DNA of 64,000 nucleotides from Fusobacterium varium (GCA_900637705.1 LR134390.1:1178001-1242000), one strand, 5' to 3'; shown: positions 9,415 to 19,110, counted from the first letter of the stretch. The notes: a model not told the origin generated them from the sequence alone. Program-made: numbers and translations.

Positions 9415-9475
9415 AAAAAAGGACTATCTAAATTAATGATTAAAAATCATCAATTTATAACAGCCCCTTTAGCAA
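9415..9475 (-). terminator. Terminator after the amidohydrolase, part of a repeated hairpin family
   Basis: On the minus strand a long hairpin with TTGATGATT and AATCATTAA arms closes with GGGGCTGT/ATAGTCC and is followed by TTTTTT. Nearly the same hairpin ends the symporter gene at about 40725-40787. Confidence 0.7.
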
Positions 9476-9492
9476 AATTAATTTTTATAAAA

Positions 9493-10652
9493 TTATTTGT
9501 CTATTCCTTCTACAACCTCTCCATTTACCAATACATAATTAGGAAGTGCAAAATTAGATAGTGGATAATCATTCCAAATGACTATATCAGCGTCTTTTCC
9601 AACTTTAATACTTCCAACCTTGTGATCTTGTTTCATAAATGAAGCAGGATATAATGATATTGCTCTTAAAGCTTCCCATTTATCCATTCCCGATCTTACA
9701 GCAAGGCCAGCACAGATATTCAAATATTGCAATGGTACTACTGGTGCATCTGTAGTAATAGCTATTTTTTTACCAGCATTGCTGAACAAAGCAACAGAAT
9801 CAAATCCTTTTCCTTGCAATTCTATTTTTCCTCTATGTCCAAGAGATGGTCCCATTATCATTGGATAATCAACTTTCATAAGAGAATTAAATACATCTTT
9901 AGCACAAGTACAATGATCAAGAGTCATATCTAAATCTAATTCTTTGGCAAGTCTAACAGCAGTCATAATATCATCTGCTCTATGAACATGAGCTTTTACA
10001 GGAATTTCTTTTTTACTACAGGAATAAGAGCTTCCAATTTCATGTCAAATTTAGGATTTTTTCCACTTTCTTTATCTCTTAAATATTCTTTAGCTTTAAA
10101 AATATATTCTCTGAATAAAGCAGCAATTCCCATTCTTGTCATAGGAGTTTTTTTCTTATCATTATATGTTCTTTTTACATTTTCTCCAAATGCAGATTTC
10201 ATGGCAACTGAATCACTTAAAAGCATGTCATCAACACATTCTCCATATGTTTTTATACATGCAAAAGTACCTCCAAATACATTTGTAGAACCAGGACCGC
10301 TTCCAACAGTAGTTACACCATGAGCAAGAGCTTCTTTGACAGTGACATCCAAAGGATTTATTCCATCCAGTCCTCTCATTTGAGGTGTAACAGGGTCATT
10401 TTTTTCATTGTGGTCAATACCTTCAAAACCTTGACTGTCTCCTTTTAATCCTAAATGAGTATGACAATCTACCAATCCAGAAGTTACATATCTTTTTCCA
10501 GCTTCAATAACATTGTCAGCAGAAGTTTCAATATTATGTTCTATTGCAGCTATTTTTCCATCTTTTATTAAAATATCAGCTTCAACTTCTCTTTTCTCCT
10601 CTACATCTAGTATAGTTGCATTTTTAATTAACAATACTTTATTATTTTCCAT
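9493..10652 (-). pseudogene. Frameshifted metal-dependent amidohydrolase
   Basis: Two minus-strand pieces (10652-9996 and ~10010-9493) form one ~387-residue amidohydrolase if one base is added to the T6 run at 10009-10014. The join then reads VVKKEIPVKAHVHRADDIMTA. Motifs of the imidazolonepropionase/dihydroorotase-like superfamily span both pieces: VDCHTHLG (metal His pair), VKAHVHRADD, LDHCTCAKDV, AITTDAPVVP (metal Asp) and the C-terminal GSIKVGKDADIVIWND. It lies 27 bp behind AbgT 3, completing a third transporter-hydrolase pair with a different hydrolase fold. Because both halves are well conserved, the break may be a homopolymer miscall. Confidence 0.82.
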
Positions 10653-10678
10653 TTAAATCCCTCCAATAATTTAATATT

Positions 10679-12280
10679 TTATTTTATAAATAAATATTCC
10701 CCAGGTCCAATAGGAAGTCCTAAGAAATACCATATTACCATTAGTCCAGCAAGTGTAACAAAAATAACAATTGAATAAGGAAGAGTAAGGGAAAAAATAG
10801 TACCAAATCCTGCTTCTTCCTCTTTTGAAACTGAAATACCTCTTTTTCTTCTTTCTTCATCATATTGAGCCATTAATCCTAAAATAACAGGTATATCAGA
10901 TCTTAGTGGAGAAATTATATTAGTTGCAGAATCTCCTATTCTAAATGCTAGTTGTGCAAATGCAGGAGAGATATTTAAAAATGCCAGCATTGGAACTATC
11001 ATAGGAGAAAGAAGCACCCATTTAGTAGAACCAGATACCATGAAAGGATTTATAACAGCAGTAATAATAGCAACTAATATAAGTAGAGGTAGTGGTCCAA
11101 CATTAGCATTTTTTAATATAAAAGAACCTTTTATTGCCATAATTTTAAAAATATTACTTTTGTTTAGAAGCTCAATAAATACAGCTGAACTTAGTATTGT
11201 TACTAGTAATGGAACTGCTTTAGCAACTCCCTTTTGAAGAAATTTAGGAACATCTCTTGAAGATGTTATTTTTTTTACTCCAATTCCAAATCCAATTCCC
11301 ACAGACACAAACAAGAAAAATATTATTGGAACAAGGGAAGAAAGTAATGGAGAATTAGGAAGAAAAGCCCCATTTGCATTTCTGAAAAAAGCATTAGATG
11401 GAAGAGTAAGAACAGCCATTACTACTGCAAAGAATAAAAATCCATAAAAAGAGTATTTTAATCCTTTTTCTTCATCTTGAGTTAATTTGTATTGATCAAG
11501 AGCATCAGTATTTCCTAATCCAAAATTTTCTCCACCAGTTATTTTTACCATAAATTTTTCAGTTACCCATGTAAGTGTTAAAGTCAGAAAAATTGTAGAA
11601 ACAGCCATAAAATAGTAATTACAAAGTGGTGTGATAGTAACATTTACACCTACACTTGAAGCAGCCTGTTCTGTAATTCCAGCAAGAAGAGCATCAGTAC
11701 CAGAAATAAGTATATTAGAAGTATACCCTCCACTGCAGGCAGCGAAACCAAGGATAATACCTAATTTTGGGTTTCTGCCAATAGAAGCAAAAAGCACTCC
11801 ACCAATAGTAAAAGCAAGAATTACTCCAGCTCCTGACATGATATTAGAATTTACACATACAAATATAAGGACAGCTGTAATAAGACTTTTAGGTGCTTTT
11901 AGAAGATACTTTCTCATTAATACATTAAAAAATCCTGTTTCTTCGACTACTCCAATTGCCATCATAACAATTAGTACTATTTTTAATGATGGAAATCTAA
12001 CATAAGTATCTGGAAGATTAACAATAAGTTTTCTCATATTATCAAAAGTAAGAAGGTTTACCACTTTTACAGTAACCATTTTGGCAGTATCTCCAATTTT
12101 TTTACCTTCATCAAGGTAAGTGGCTTCAAAACCTAATTTAGATAAGATAAAAGATATTAAAAGAGTAACCAGAATAAATATTCCAAATAAAATAAAAGGA
12201 TGAGGTAGTTTATTTCCAGCTCTTTCAATAAACTTAATACATTTGGCAGCAATACCAGTTTTTTTTGTAGTTGTTGACAT
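10679..12280 (-). CDS. AbgT-family transporter 3
   Basis: A 533-residue AbgT-family membrane protein with the conserved ERAGNKLPHPFILF start, AIGVVEETGFFNVLMR, ILISGTDALLAGITEQA, VSGSTKWVLLSPMIVPM and RIGDSATNIISPLRSDIPVILG. Relative to the other two copies it has GAGVILAFTIGGVLF at the position of the ASDA hairpin and a longer charged loop near residues 470-480 (DEERRKRGISVSKEEE), suggesting a different substrate. The start follows AAGGGGG. It is first in an operon with the amidohydrolase 27 bp downstream. No GTCTGAAAA pair precedes it. Confidence 0.92.
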   Translation of the reverse strand: MSTTTKKTGIAAKCIKFIERAGNKLPHPFILFGIFILVTLLISFILSKLGFEATYLDEGKKIGDTAKMVTVKVVNLLTFDNMRKLIVNLPDTYVRFPSLKIVLIVMMAIGVVEETGFFNVLMRKYLLKAPKSLITAVLIFVCVNSNIMSGAGVILAFTIGGVLFASIGRNPKLGIILGFAACSGGYTSNILISGTDALLAGITEQAASSVGVNVTITPLCNYYFMAVSTIFLTLTLTWVTEKFMVKITGGENFGLGNTDALDQYKLTQDEEKGLKYSFYGFLFFAVVMAVLTLPSNAFFRNANGAFLPNSPLLSSLVPIIFFLFVSVGIGFGIGVKKITSSRDVPKFLQKGVAKAVPLLVTILSSAVFIELLNKSNIFKIMAIKGSFILKNANVGPLPLLILVAIITAVINPFMVSGSTKWVLLSPMIVPMLAFLNISPAFAQLAFRIGDSATNIISPLRSDIPVILGLMAQYDEERRKRGISVSKEEEAGFGTIFSLTLPYSIVIFVTLAGLMVIWYFLGLPIGPGEYLFIK

Positions 12281-12332
12281 AAAATTTCCCCCTTAGAAGC
12301 ATATAATGGTTTATATAAAATTCTTTTGTACA

Positions 12333-12361
12333 ATATTACTACAAAATATATATAAAGTCAA
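12333..12361 (-). promoter_or_regulatory. Candidate promoter of AbgT 3
   Basis: TTGACT (12361-12356) and TAATAT (12338-12333) with a 17-bp spacer on the minus strand, about 50 bp upstream of the start codon. Confidence 0.5.
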
Positions 12362-12500
12362 TTGCTAAAATAGGAAAAATTTTAAAAATATATCAAATAA
12401 AAATCATAATGTTATTTAAGCGTAAAATAAAAATAAAATTTTATAAAAATGATACATTTTTCTAAAAAAGTTAAAAATGAAAATAATTATATTGAAATTA

Positions 12501-12538
12501 TAAAAATAAAAAGACTGTTTCATAAATTGAAACAGTCT
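12501..12538 (-). terminator. Terminator after the HIT gene
   Basis: AGACTGTTTCA and TGAAACAGTCT (12512-12538) form an 11-bp perfect stem with a 5-base loop, followed on the minus strand by TTTTTATTTTTA. Confidence 0.88.
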
Positions 12539-12558
12539 GAGCTTATAAAAATTAATTG

Positions 12559-12900
12559 TTATGAAATTAAAGGACCTAATTTTTTACCTCCAAGAAGATG
12601 AAAATGGAGATGGAATACTTCCTGACCACCATATTCATTACAGTTGGTAATAACTCTATATCCCTCTTGATCTATTCCTAAATCTTTAGCTATTTTACCA
12701 ATAGCAAGATACATATCTCCTATTATTTCTTTATCTTCAGGAGTTATATCATTTACTGTAGGAATTTCTTTTTTAGGTACTATTAAAATATGGACAGGTG
12801 CAGCTGGATTAATATCTTTGAAAGCTAGAACATTGTCAGTTTCATAGACAATAGTTGCTGGGATTTCTCTATTTATTATTTTTGTAAAAAGAGTAGCCAT
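12559..12900 (-). CDS. HIT family nucleotide phosphoramidase/hydrolase
   Basis: A 113-residue histidine-triad protein. The catalytic triad HLHFHLLGG is at ~97-105 and the N-terminal CIF-like motif is LFTKIINREIPATIVYE. Members of the HINT branch hydrolyse AMP-lysine or other nucleoside phosphoramidates in the cytosol. It lacks the zinc Cys residues found in some HIT proteins. It lies 46 bp downstream of rpiB on the same strand and ends at a strong terminator. Family assignment is safe, the physiological substrate is not known. Confidence 0.93.
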   Translation of the reverse strand: MATLFTKIINREIPATIVYETDNVLAFKDINPAAPVHILIVPKKEIPTVNDITPEDKEIIGDMYLAIGKIAKDLGIDQEGYRVITNCNEYGGQEVFHLHFHLLGGKKLGPLIS

Positions 12901-12946
12901 AAAATCATCTCCTAATTTAAATATAATTTATTGTAAAATAAACTAT

Positions 12947-13378
12947 TTAGATAGTTTCTATTTTATTGATTCTTTTCTCATGTCTTCCACCTTGGAATTC
13001 AGTAGCAAGAAAAACATCTACCATTTCAAGTGCAAGAACATCTCCAACAATTCTGCCACCCATTGCAAGAATATTAGCATTATTATGTTCTCTAGTCAAT
13101 CTTGCCATTGTAGTATTAGTGCAAAGAGCTGCTCTGACACCAGGAACTTTATTAGCAGCAATGGAAATACCTATTCCAGTTCCACAGATAACTATTCCAA
13201 ATTCAGCTTTTTTTTCAACAACAGCATGACCAACAGCATGACCAAATTCAGGATAATCTACAGAGTCAGTTGAATTTGTCCCAAGATCTAATACTTCATA
13301 TCCATTTTTTATAAGATGTGTTTTTACTTTTTCTTTTAGTTCAAATCCTCCATGATCTGCACCTAAAGCAATTTTCAT
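12947..13378 (-). CDS. rpiB: Ribose 5-phosphate isomerase B
   Basis: A 143-residue RpiB/LacA/LacB-family sugar-phosphate isomerase interconverting ribose 5-phosphate and ribulose 5-phosphate in the non-oxidative pentose phosphate pathway. Visible motifs: GADHGGFELK (~6-15), the active-site Cys in GIVICGTGIGISIAANK (Cys65), RAALC and the phosphate-binding NANILAMGGRIVG. Length is typical. The presence of the catalytic Cys and the DHGG motif favours RpiB over the LacA subunit. Upstream gene of the HIT protein on the same strand. Confidence 0.93.
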   Translation of the reverse strand: MKIALGADHGGFELKEKVKTHLIKNGYEVLDLGTNSTDSVDYPEFGHAVGHAVVEKKAEFGIVICGTGIGISIAANKVPGVRAALCTNTTMARLTREHNNANILAMGGRIVGDVLALEMVDVFLATEFQGGRHEKRINKIETI

Positions 13379-13410
13379 AATTATTACGCCTCCAAAATTT
13401 AAAATTAAAA

Positions 13411-13456
13411 AACAAAAGAACAGGCTGGCAAAAATCTCACTTTTAGTCAGCCTGTT
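13411..13456 (-). terminator. Terminator after the SlyD-like gene
   Basis: AACAGGCTG (13419-13427) pairs with CAGCCTGTT (13448-13456). On the minus strand the stem is followed by CTTTTGTTTTTT. Confidence 0.85.
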
Positions 13457-13470
13457 AGTAACACTATTGA

Positions 13471-13956
13471 TTAATTTTCAAAACCTTCAAAGTGAGGGTG
13501 TCCATGTTCTAATTCTTTTTCAGTAGCCTCTCTTACACCAGTTACTTCAACTTCAAATCTTATATTTTTACCAGCAAATGGGTGATTTCCATCAGCAGTT
13601 ACAACATCATCTTCAATAGCAGTAATTACATATTGCTGCTCAGTTCCATCATCCATATCTGCTATGAATTCAAGCCCTTCATAGATATCTTCAAATTCTT
13701 CAAAATCAGCCTTGTCCATTTTTTCAACAAGTTCTTCATCATAATCTCCATACCCTTCTTCAGGAGTAAGAGTCATAACAGTTTTAAATCCTTTTTCCTG
13801 TCCCTCTAAAGTTTCTTCAATTTTTGGAACAAAATTTCCTAATCCATGAATGTAAAAAAATGGTCCAACTTCTTTTGTATCCTCTAAAAGTTCATTTGTA
13901 TCATTATCATAAACTTTAAATTCTAATGTTACTACATTGCTTTCAGCAATTTTCAT
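13471..13956 (-). CDS. FKBP-type peptidyl-prolyl isomerase (SlyD-like)
   Basis: A 161-residue cytosolic FKBP of the SlyD/FkpB group. It starts VVTLEFKVYDNDTNELLEDT and carries GPFFYIHGLGNFVPKIEETLEGQEKG, the flap-domain insertion ~70-125 (LTPEEGYGDYDEELV) and DGNHPFAGKNIRFEVEVTGVREAT. It catalyses proline cis-trans isomerisation and chaperones folding. The C-terminus HGHPHFEG keeps a short His motif that may bind metal, but lacks the long His-rich tail of E. coli SlyD. Monocistronic, with its own terminator. Confidence 0.9.
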   Translation of the reverse strand: MKIAESNVVTLEFKVYDNDTNELLEDTKEVGPFFYIHGLGNFVPKIEETLEGQEKGFKTVMTLTPEEGYGDYDEELVEKMDKADFEEFEDIYEGLEFIADMDDGTEQQYVITAIEDDVVTADGNHPFAGKNIRFEVEVTGVREATEKELEHGHPHFEGFEN

Positions 13957-14153
13957 AAAAAATTCACCTCTTTAAAATAGTTTTTTCTAAAAATCTTTAT
14001 ATAAATAAGAATACCATAATTTCTAATAAATTTCATCAACTTTTTTAAATAATAAAATAATCATAGAATAGAATAATGTTGGAACTCAAAATATATAAAA
14101 AATAATTTTGGTATAAAATATTTTTAAAGGATTTACATATGTAATTTGGTAGT

Positions 14154-14252
14154 TAAAAAGTATCAGAGAAAATAAAATCAGGTTTGAGTTAATATTTTAT
14201 TGTTAGATTTATTTAAATCTACCGATTAAAAAGTATCAGAGAAATTAAAATC
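14154..14252. repeat. 25-bp direct repeat at the 3' end of the DJ-1 gene
   Basis: A near-identical stretch beginning TTAAAAAGTATCAGAGAAA and continuing into TAAAATC occurs at about 14154-14179 and again at 14226-14252. The second copy overlaps the last codons of the DJ-1 family gene, so this is probably a small tandem duplication of its 3' end. Confidence 0.55.
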
Positions 14253-14832
14253 CCATATTATATTTTACTTTTTCCATGTTTTCTTTAGAAGTTAATTTTT
14301 CAAGAAGAATAAATGCTGTTTCCAAAGCATTTTTAGGAGCTGAAGAGGTAATGATATTACCATCAATTACAATTTCTTCTCTTATAGGAATTGCTCCAAA
14401 ATTTAAGAGCTGCCTGAAATATCTGTCATTATCTAAAAGATAGGTAGTAGCTTTTCTGTTTTTGAGAATACCACTTTCTCCAAGAGCTATAACTCCAGTA
14501 CAAACACCAAGTATTATCTTATCTTGGCTATGAAAATATTTAATGATATTTTGAAATTCAGTAATTTTCATATCATTGAAAAAACCTGCTTTGCCAAAGC
14601 CACCAGGAATTATTAAAGCATCGTATATTTCTAAATTTAATTTTGTATCTTTTAAATTTACTTCTGGTAAAATTTTAATATTCCATGTACAATTGATTAT
14701 ATCATGGAAGCTACAAGTAGTAAGAAAAGTGTCCTTTTTTCCTACAATCATATTCCAGCCAAAAACGTCGATAAATGGAGATACTTCAAGAATTTCAACA
14801 CCTTGAGAAATAAGTAATAGTATGTTTTTCAT
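14245..14832 (-). CDS. DJ-1/PfpI family protein
   Basis: A 195-residue DJ-1/ThiJ/PfpI superfamily protein. The nucleophilic-elbow Cys is in ILGVCTGVIAL (Cys111), preceded by YDALIIPGGFGKAGF, and there is an early Glu in GVEILEVSPFIDV as in YajL/DJ-1. Family members act as redox-sensitive chaperones, glyoxalases or deglycases, and the sequence does not say which. It is divergent from the decarboxylase-arginase gene, sharing a ~155-bp upstream region. Confidence 0.88.
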   Translation of the reverse strand: MKNILLLISQGVEILEVSPFIDVFGWNMIVGKKDTFLTTCSFHDIINCTWNIKILPEVNLKDTKLNLEIYDALIIPGGFGKAGFFNDMKITEFQNIIKYFHSQDKIILGVCTGVIALGESGILKNRKATTYLLDNDRYFRQLLNFGAIPIREEIVIDGNIITSSAPKNALETAFILLEKLTSKENMEKVKYNMGF

Positions 14833-14986
14833 AATTTTCTCCTAAAAAAATAAATTTTATTGACTAATTAGATAAAAAGCTTTACAATACATCGTATTTA
14901 ACTTTTTATATAAATATGTTATTTTCAACATTATATTATAAAAACAAATAAATATCTATAACAAAAAAATTACTAAAGGAGGTAAG

Positions 14987-17335
14987 ATGTCAAAGCTAGA
15001 CCAAAATAAGACTCCACTATTCTCTGTATTGAAAGATGAATATGTTGGAAGGGATATTCTTCCATTTCATGTGCCTGGTCACAAGAGAGGAAAAGGAGTA
15101 GACAAAGAATTTTATGATTTCATGGGGAATGGACCTTTCTCCATAGATGTAACTATTTTTAAAATGGTAGATGGATTACATCAGCCAAAAAGCTGTATAA
15201 AAGAAGCTCAAGAATTAGCAGCAGATGCTTATGGTGTTAAGAAAAGCTTTTTTGCAGTAAATGGGACTTCTGGTGCTATTCAAGCAATGATTATGTCTGT
15301 AATGAAAGCTGGAGATAAGATATTAGTACCAAGAAATGTACATAAATCAGTTTCTGCTGGTATCATATTAAGTGGTTCTGAACCTATTTATATGAATCCG
15401 GAAGTTGATGAGGAGTTGGGAATAGCCCATGGTGTCAGACCTCAGACTGTAGAAAATATGCTGAAACAGCATCCAGATATAAAAGCAGTATTAATTATAA
15501 ATCCTACATATTACGGAGTAGCAACTGATATAAAAAAAATTGCTGACATAGTTCATAGTTATGATATTCCTCTTATAGTAGATGAAGCTCATGGACCACA
15601 TCTTCATTTTCATGATGAACTTCCTTTATCAGCAGTAGATGCTGGAGCAGATATTTGTACTCAAAGTACACATAAAATAATCGGGGCTATGACTCAAATG
15701 TCACTTTTACATATAAATTCTGACAGAATTGATCCAAATAGAGTACAGCAGATATTAAGTCTTTTACATACAACATCACCTTCTTATCCATTGATGGCTT
15801 CATTGGATTGTGCAAGAAGACAGATAGCAACAGAAGGATATGAACTTTTAGATAGAACTATAAAATTAGCTAAAAGATTCAGAAATGAAGTTAATAGAAT
15901 ACCTGGAATGTTTTGCTTTGGTGATGAAATAGTAGGAAGAGAAGGAATTTTTGCTTTTGATCCAACAAAAGTTACAGTTACAGCAAAGGAATTAGGACTT
16001 ACAGGATTTGAGCTGGAAACTCTTCTTGTAGATGATTATAATATACAAGTAGAACTTTCAGATTTCTATAATGTATTAGGACTTATTACTATTGGAGATA
16101 CAGATGAAAGTATAGATAAATTTATAGCTGCTTTGAAATCGATAAGTGAAAGATTCTATGGAAAAGTTACAAAGGTAAAAAGAAACTTTATAAAAATGCC
16201 TACTATTCCAGAACAGGTATTGATACCGAGAGAAGCTTTTTACAGTGATAAAAATACTATACTTTTTGAAGAGAGTGCTGGTAAGATATGTGGTGAAATG
16301 ATAATGGCTTATCCACCTGGAATACCTATTATCACTCCTGGAGAAAGAATAACAGAAGAGATAATTGATTATATAAAAGAATTAAAAGAGGCTAAACTTC
16401 ATATCCAGGGAATGGCTGACCCTGAACTTATAAATATCAATGTAATTGAAGAGGAAGATGCTATCTACTTGTATACAGAAAAGATGAAGAGTATGATGTT
16501 TGGTGTTCCAATGAATCTTGGAGCAAACAAAGCTGGAATTGAATTTGGACCTGATACACTTTGTGAATACTATCCAGATACATTTGATGAAATGGAAATC
16601 ATAGAAGTTGAAAAACAAAAAGAAAACTTTAATGAATGGAATCTTAAATATAAAAATACTATTCTTAACACTTGTGAAAAACTTGCAGCTTCTGTAAATG
16701 AAGCAGTAAGAGATGGATATAGACCAATTGTAATAGGTGGAGATCACTCTATAGCACTTGGAAGTATATCTGGAGTTTCATTAGAAAAAGAAATAGGAGT
16801 AATATGGATAGATGCTCATGGTGATATGAATACTGATGAATCTACTATTACAGGAAATATTCATGGAATGCCTCTTGCACTTTTACAAGGAGCAGGGGAT
16901 AGGGATTTGGTAAACTGTTTCTATGAAGGAGCTAAAATCGATAGCAAAAATGTGGTTATACTTGGTGCCAGAGATTTAGATTTCAAAGAAAGAGAGATAA
17001 TAGACCAGCTTGGAGTAAAAGTTATATATCATGATGAAGTTCTTCAAAAAGGATTGGAAAATATTCTTGAAGAGATAAAGGATTACCTGAAAATTGATAA
17101 TCTTCATATAAGTTTTGATGTTGATTCAGTAAATCCTGAAATGGCTCCTGGAGTAAGTACACCAGTTAGAAACGGATTTACAACTGATGAAATTTTCCAG
17201 ACATTTAAATATTTATTCAAGAACTATTTTGTAACATCAGTTGATATAGTAGAATTTAATCCAGTAAATGATAAGAATGATAAGACACTTAAATTTGTAA
17301 ATGAATTAACTGAATATGTAATAAATCCAGACTAA
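14987..17335 (+). CDS. Fused Orn/Lys/Arg decarboxylase - arginase (putrescine synthesis)
   Basis: A 782-residue two-domain enzyme. Residues ~1-480 are a PLP-dependent Orn/Lys/Arg decarboxylase of the Bacillus SpeA/YaaO type: PFHVPGHKRG, NGTSGAIQA (~92-100), VDEAHGPHLHF (~198-208) and the PLP lysine in STHKIIGAMTQ (Lys230). Residues ~500-782 are a ureohydrolase with all Mn ligand motifs: IGGDHSIALGS (~582), WIDAHGDMNT (~607) and SFDVDSVNPEMAPG (~709). GNIHGMPLALL after DAHGD and NLGANKAGIEFGP look like arginase rather than agmatinase. The likely flow is arginine to ornithine plus urea, then ornithine to putrescine, although arginine decarboxylation cannot be excluded. An AAAGGAGGT site precedes the ATG and a strong terminator follows. 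Confidence 0.92.
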   Translation: MSKLDQNKTPLFSVLKDEYVGRDILPFHVPGHKRGKGVDKEFYDFMGNGPFSIDVTIFKMVDGLHQPKSCIKEAQELAADAYGVKKSFFAVNGTSGAIQAMIMSVMKAGDKILVPRNVHKSVSAGIILSGSEPIYMNPEVDEELGIAHGVRPQTVENMLKQHPDIKAVLIINPTYYGVATDIKKIADIVHSYDIPLIVDEAHGPHLHFHDELPLSAVDAGADICTQSTHKIIGAMTQMSLLHINSDRIDPNRVQQILSLLHTTSPSYPLMASLDCARRQIATEGYELLDRTIKLAKRFRNEVNRIPGMFCFGDEIVGREGIFAFDPTKVTVTAKELGLTGFELETLLVDDYNIQVELSDFYNVLGLITIGDTDESIDKFIAALKSISERFYGKVTKVKRNFIKMPTIPEQVLIPREAFYSDKNTILFEESAGKICGEMIMAYPPGIPIITPGERITEEIIDYIKELKEAKLHIQGMADPELININVIEEEDAIYLYTEKMKSMMFGVPMNLGANKAGIEFGPDTLCEYYPDTFDEMEIIEVEKQKENFNEWNLKYKNTILNTCEKLAASVNEAVRDGYRPIVIGGDHSIALGSISGVSLEKEIGVIWIDAHGDMNTDESTITGNIHGMPLALLQGAGDRDLVNCFYEGAKIDSKNVVILGARDLDFKEREIIDQLGVKVIYHDEVLQKGLENILEEIKDYLKIDNLHISFDVDSVNPEMAPGVSTPVRNGFTTDEIFQTFKYLFKNYFVTSVDIVEFNPVNDKNDKTLKFVNELTEYVINPD

Positions 17336-17352
17336 TAATTTGGTATTTTTAC

Positions 17353-17393
17353 GAGGTGATTAAAAATAAACTTTAATTGCCTCTTTTTTTTTC
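17353..17393 (+). terminator. Terminator after the decarboxylase-arginase gene
   Basis: GAGGTGATTAAA (17353-17364) pairs with TTTAATTGCCTC (17372-17383) and is followed by nine T residues. Confidence 0.88.
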
Positions 17394-17451
17394 TAAAAAT
17401 AAAGGTTATAATATATTATAGGGTGAACACTTCTAAATGGGAGGTACAGTT

Positions 17452-18213
17452 ATGATTAAATTACTTATTGCTTTGATAATGATATCAACAACACTTTTTG
17501 GAGAAGGCTTTATCAAAATAAATAATTACATTGTAGAGGAAGTCCCTATAAAAAGGAAATTGAAGGACCATAAAATAGTCAGAGTAGTAGATGGAGATCA
17601 GGCTTCTATTGGATTGTATGGAATAATAGATTCAAATAATAAATTTATTACTAAACCCAATAATATGCTTATAGCTATAAAAAGCAATTATATTTATCTT
17701 GTAGATATAAATTATCATGAAGGAATGATGTCTAAAGATGGAAGATGGATAGGAGAAATGGGAGTCTACAATTATAAAGATAAAGAATCTCAAATGTATA
17801 GTGAGTTAAAAGATGAAGTAGAAAGAGATCTTATAATAATTTATAAAAAAGATGGGAAAAATTTCTTATATGGATATTTAAATTTTGATGGTAAGATTCA
17901 GATTCCGATGATTTATGAAGAAGTAAATTTTTTTTCAGAGGAGCTTGCAGCAGTTAAACATAATGGAAAATGGGGCTATATAAATAAAGATGGAGAAAAA
18001 GTTATAGATTTTAAATATTCAAAAGCTAGTAACTTTAAGAATGGAGAAGCTTTAGTAAAATTAGATGGAAAAGAATTTAAAATAGATAAATTAGGAAATA
18101 AAAAGGTAATTAAAAGCTTTTTTAGAAATATAAAAGAGAATGTAAGTGATTTTTTTTACAGCATAAAACTTACATTGACTTCCTTGTGGAGCGAAAAAAT
18201 AAAGGAAAAATAA
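17452..18213 (+). CDS. Secreted WG-repeat protein
   Basis: About 253 residues. The frame opens at 17437, but GGGAGGT is positioned for the ATG at 17452 (MIKLLIALIMISTTLFGEG), which starts a signal peptide. C-terminal residues ~135-215 hold WG/KWG-type beta repeats: FLYGYLNFDGKIQIPMIYEE, then WGYINKDGEKVIDFKYSKA, then a degenerate copy. WG repeats are usually surface or envelope modules of unknown binding. The C-terminus is basic and hydrophobic (DFFYSIKLTLTSLW). It stands upstream of mscS with ~48 bp between. Function unknown. Confidence 0.75.
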   Translation: MIKLLIALIMISTTLFGEGFIKINNYIVEEVPIKRKLKDHKIVRVVDGDQASIGLYGIIDSNNKFITKPNNMLIAIKSNYIYLVDINYHEGMMSKDGRWIGEMGVYNYKDKESQMYSELKDEVERDLIIIYKKDGKNFLYGYLNFDGKIQIPMIYEEVNFFSEELAAVKHNGKWGYINKDGEKVIDFKYSKASNFKNGEALVKLDGKEFKIDKLGNKKVIKSFFRNIKENVSDFFYSIKLTLTSLWSEKIKEK

Positions 18214-18261
18214 TCTGTTTAGATTAATATCTCGGGGAAAATGATATAAGGAGATGTTAAA

Positions 18262-19103
18262 ATGAACTTTTTTGCAACAATTGCATCTTTAGAAAATAAA
18301 GATGGTGAAAAAATATTTAAAATTATTTTAAATGATGCTTTGATTTTTTTAATCAAACTGCTCATTTTTTACTTATTCTCTATATAGGTAAAAAGATAAC
18401 TGAAATAATATTGAAATATATTGAGAAGGTGTCAAGGAATAGAATTGATCCTGGGGCAAAACAATTCAGTAAATCCTTTATTAAATTAGGATTATATATT
18501 ATATTTTTTCTGTTTGGACTTCTCGTATTTGGATTTAAAGAACAATCAATTATAACAATGATAAGTGCAGTAGGTCTTGGAGTAGGTATTTCACTCAAAG
18601 GATTTCTCTCTAATTTTGCTGGAGGAGTGGTAATCTTATTCACAAGACCTTTTACTGTGGGAGAATATATTGAAGTAAATGGAGCTTTTGGTGAAGTTTA
18701 TAAAATAGATGTGTTTTCAACCCACATAAATACACTGGACAGCAAAAGAGTGATAATTCCAAATAATGTTATGATAAACAGTAATGTAATTAATCATGAT
18801 GCAAATGAGTACAGAAGAATAAAGCTTACTGTACCTGTAGCTTATGAATGTGATCAAAACAAAGCTGTAGAAGTACTAGAAAGAATAAGTAAAACTTTTG
18901 AAGGATTGGAAACTGAAAGAAAAAGTTTTATCAATATAATGAGCTATGGAGATTCTTCAGTAAATATTTATTTTATAGTATGGGCGAGAAGAGAGCATTA
19001 TTACAGTACAAGAAGCAGGCTTATGGCTTATATTATTAAAGTCTTTAATGAAGAAAATATAGAGATTCCATATAATAAATTAGAAGTAAATTTAAAAAAT
19101 TAG
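18262..19103 (+). pseudogene. Small-conductance mechanosensitive channel MscS, frameshifted
   Basis: The ATG at 18262 (AAGGAGATG site) begins MNFFATIASLENKDGEK and a first membrane helix, but the frame stops at ~18388. Adding one base to the T6 run at 18365-18370 joins it to the long frame ending at 19103, giving a ~280-residue MscS. The TM3 pore region AVGLGVGISLKGFLSNFAGGVVIL and the beta domain (PFTVGEYIEVNGAFGEV, VIIPNNVMINSNVINHD) are intact. MscS opens under membrane tension to release solutes on hypo-osmotic shock. The break is a likely homopolymer miscall. YitT follows 7 bp downstream. Confidence 0.82.
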
Positions 19104-19110
19104 AATAGGG

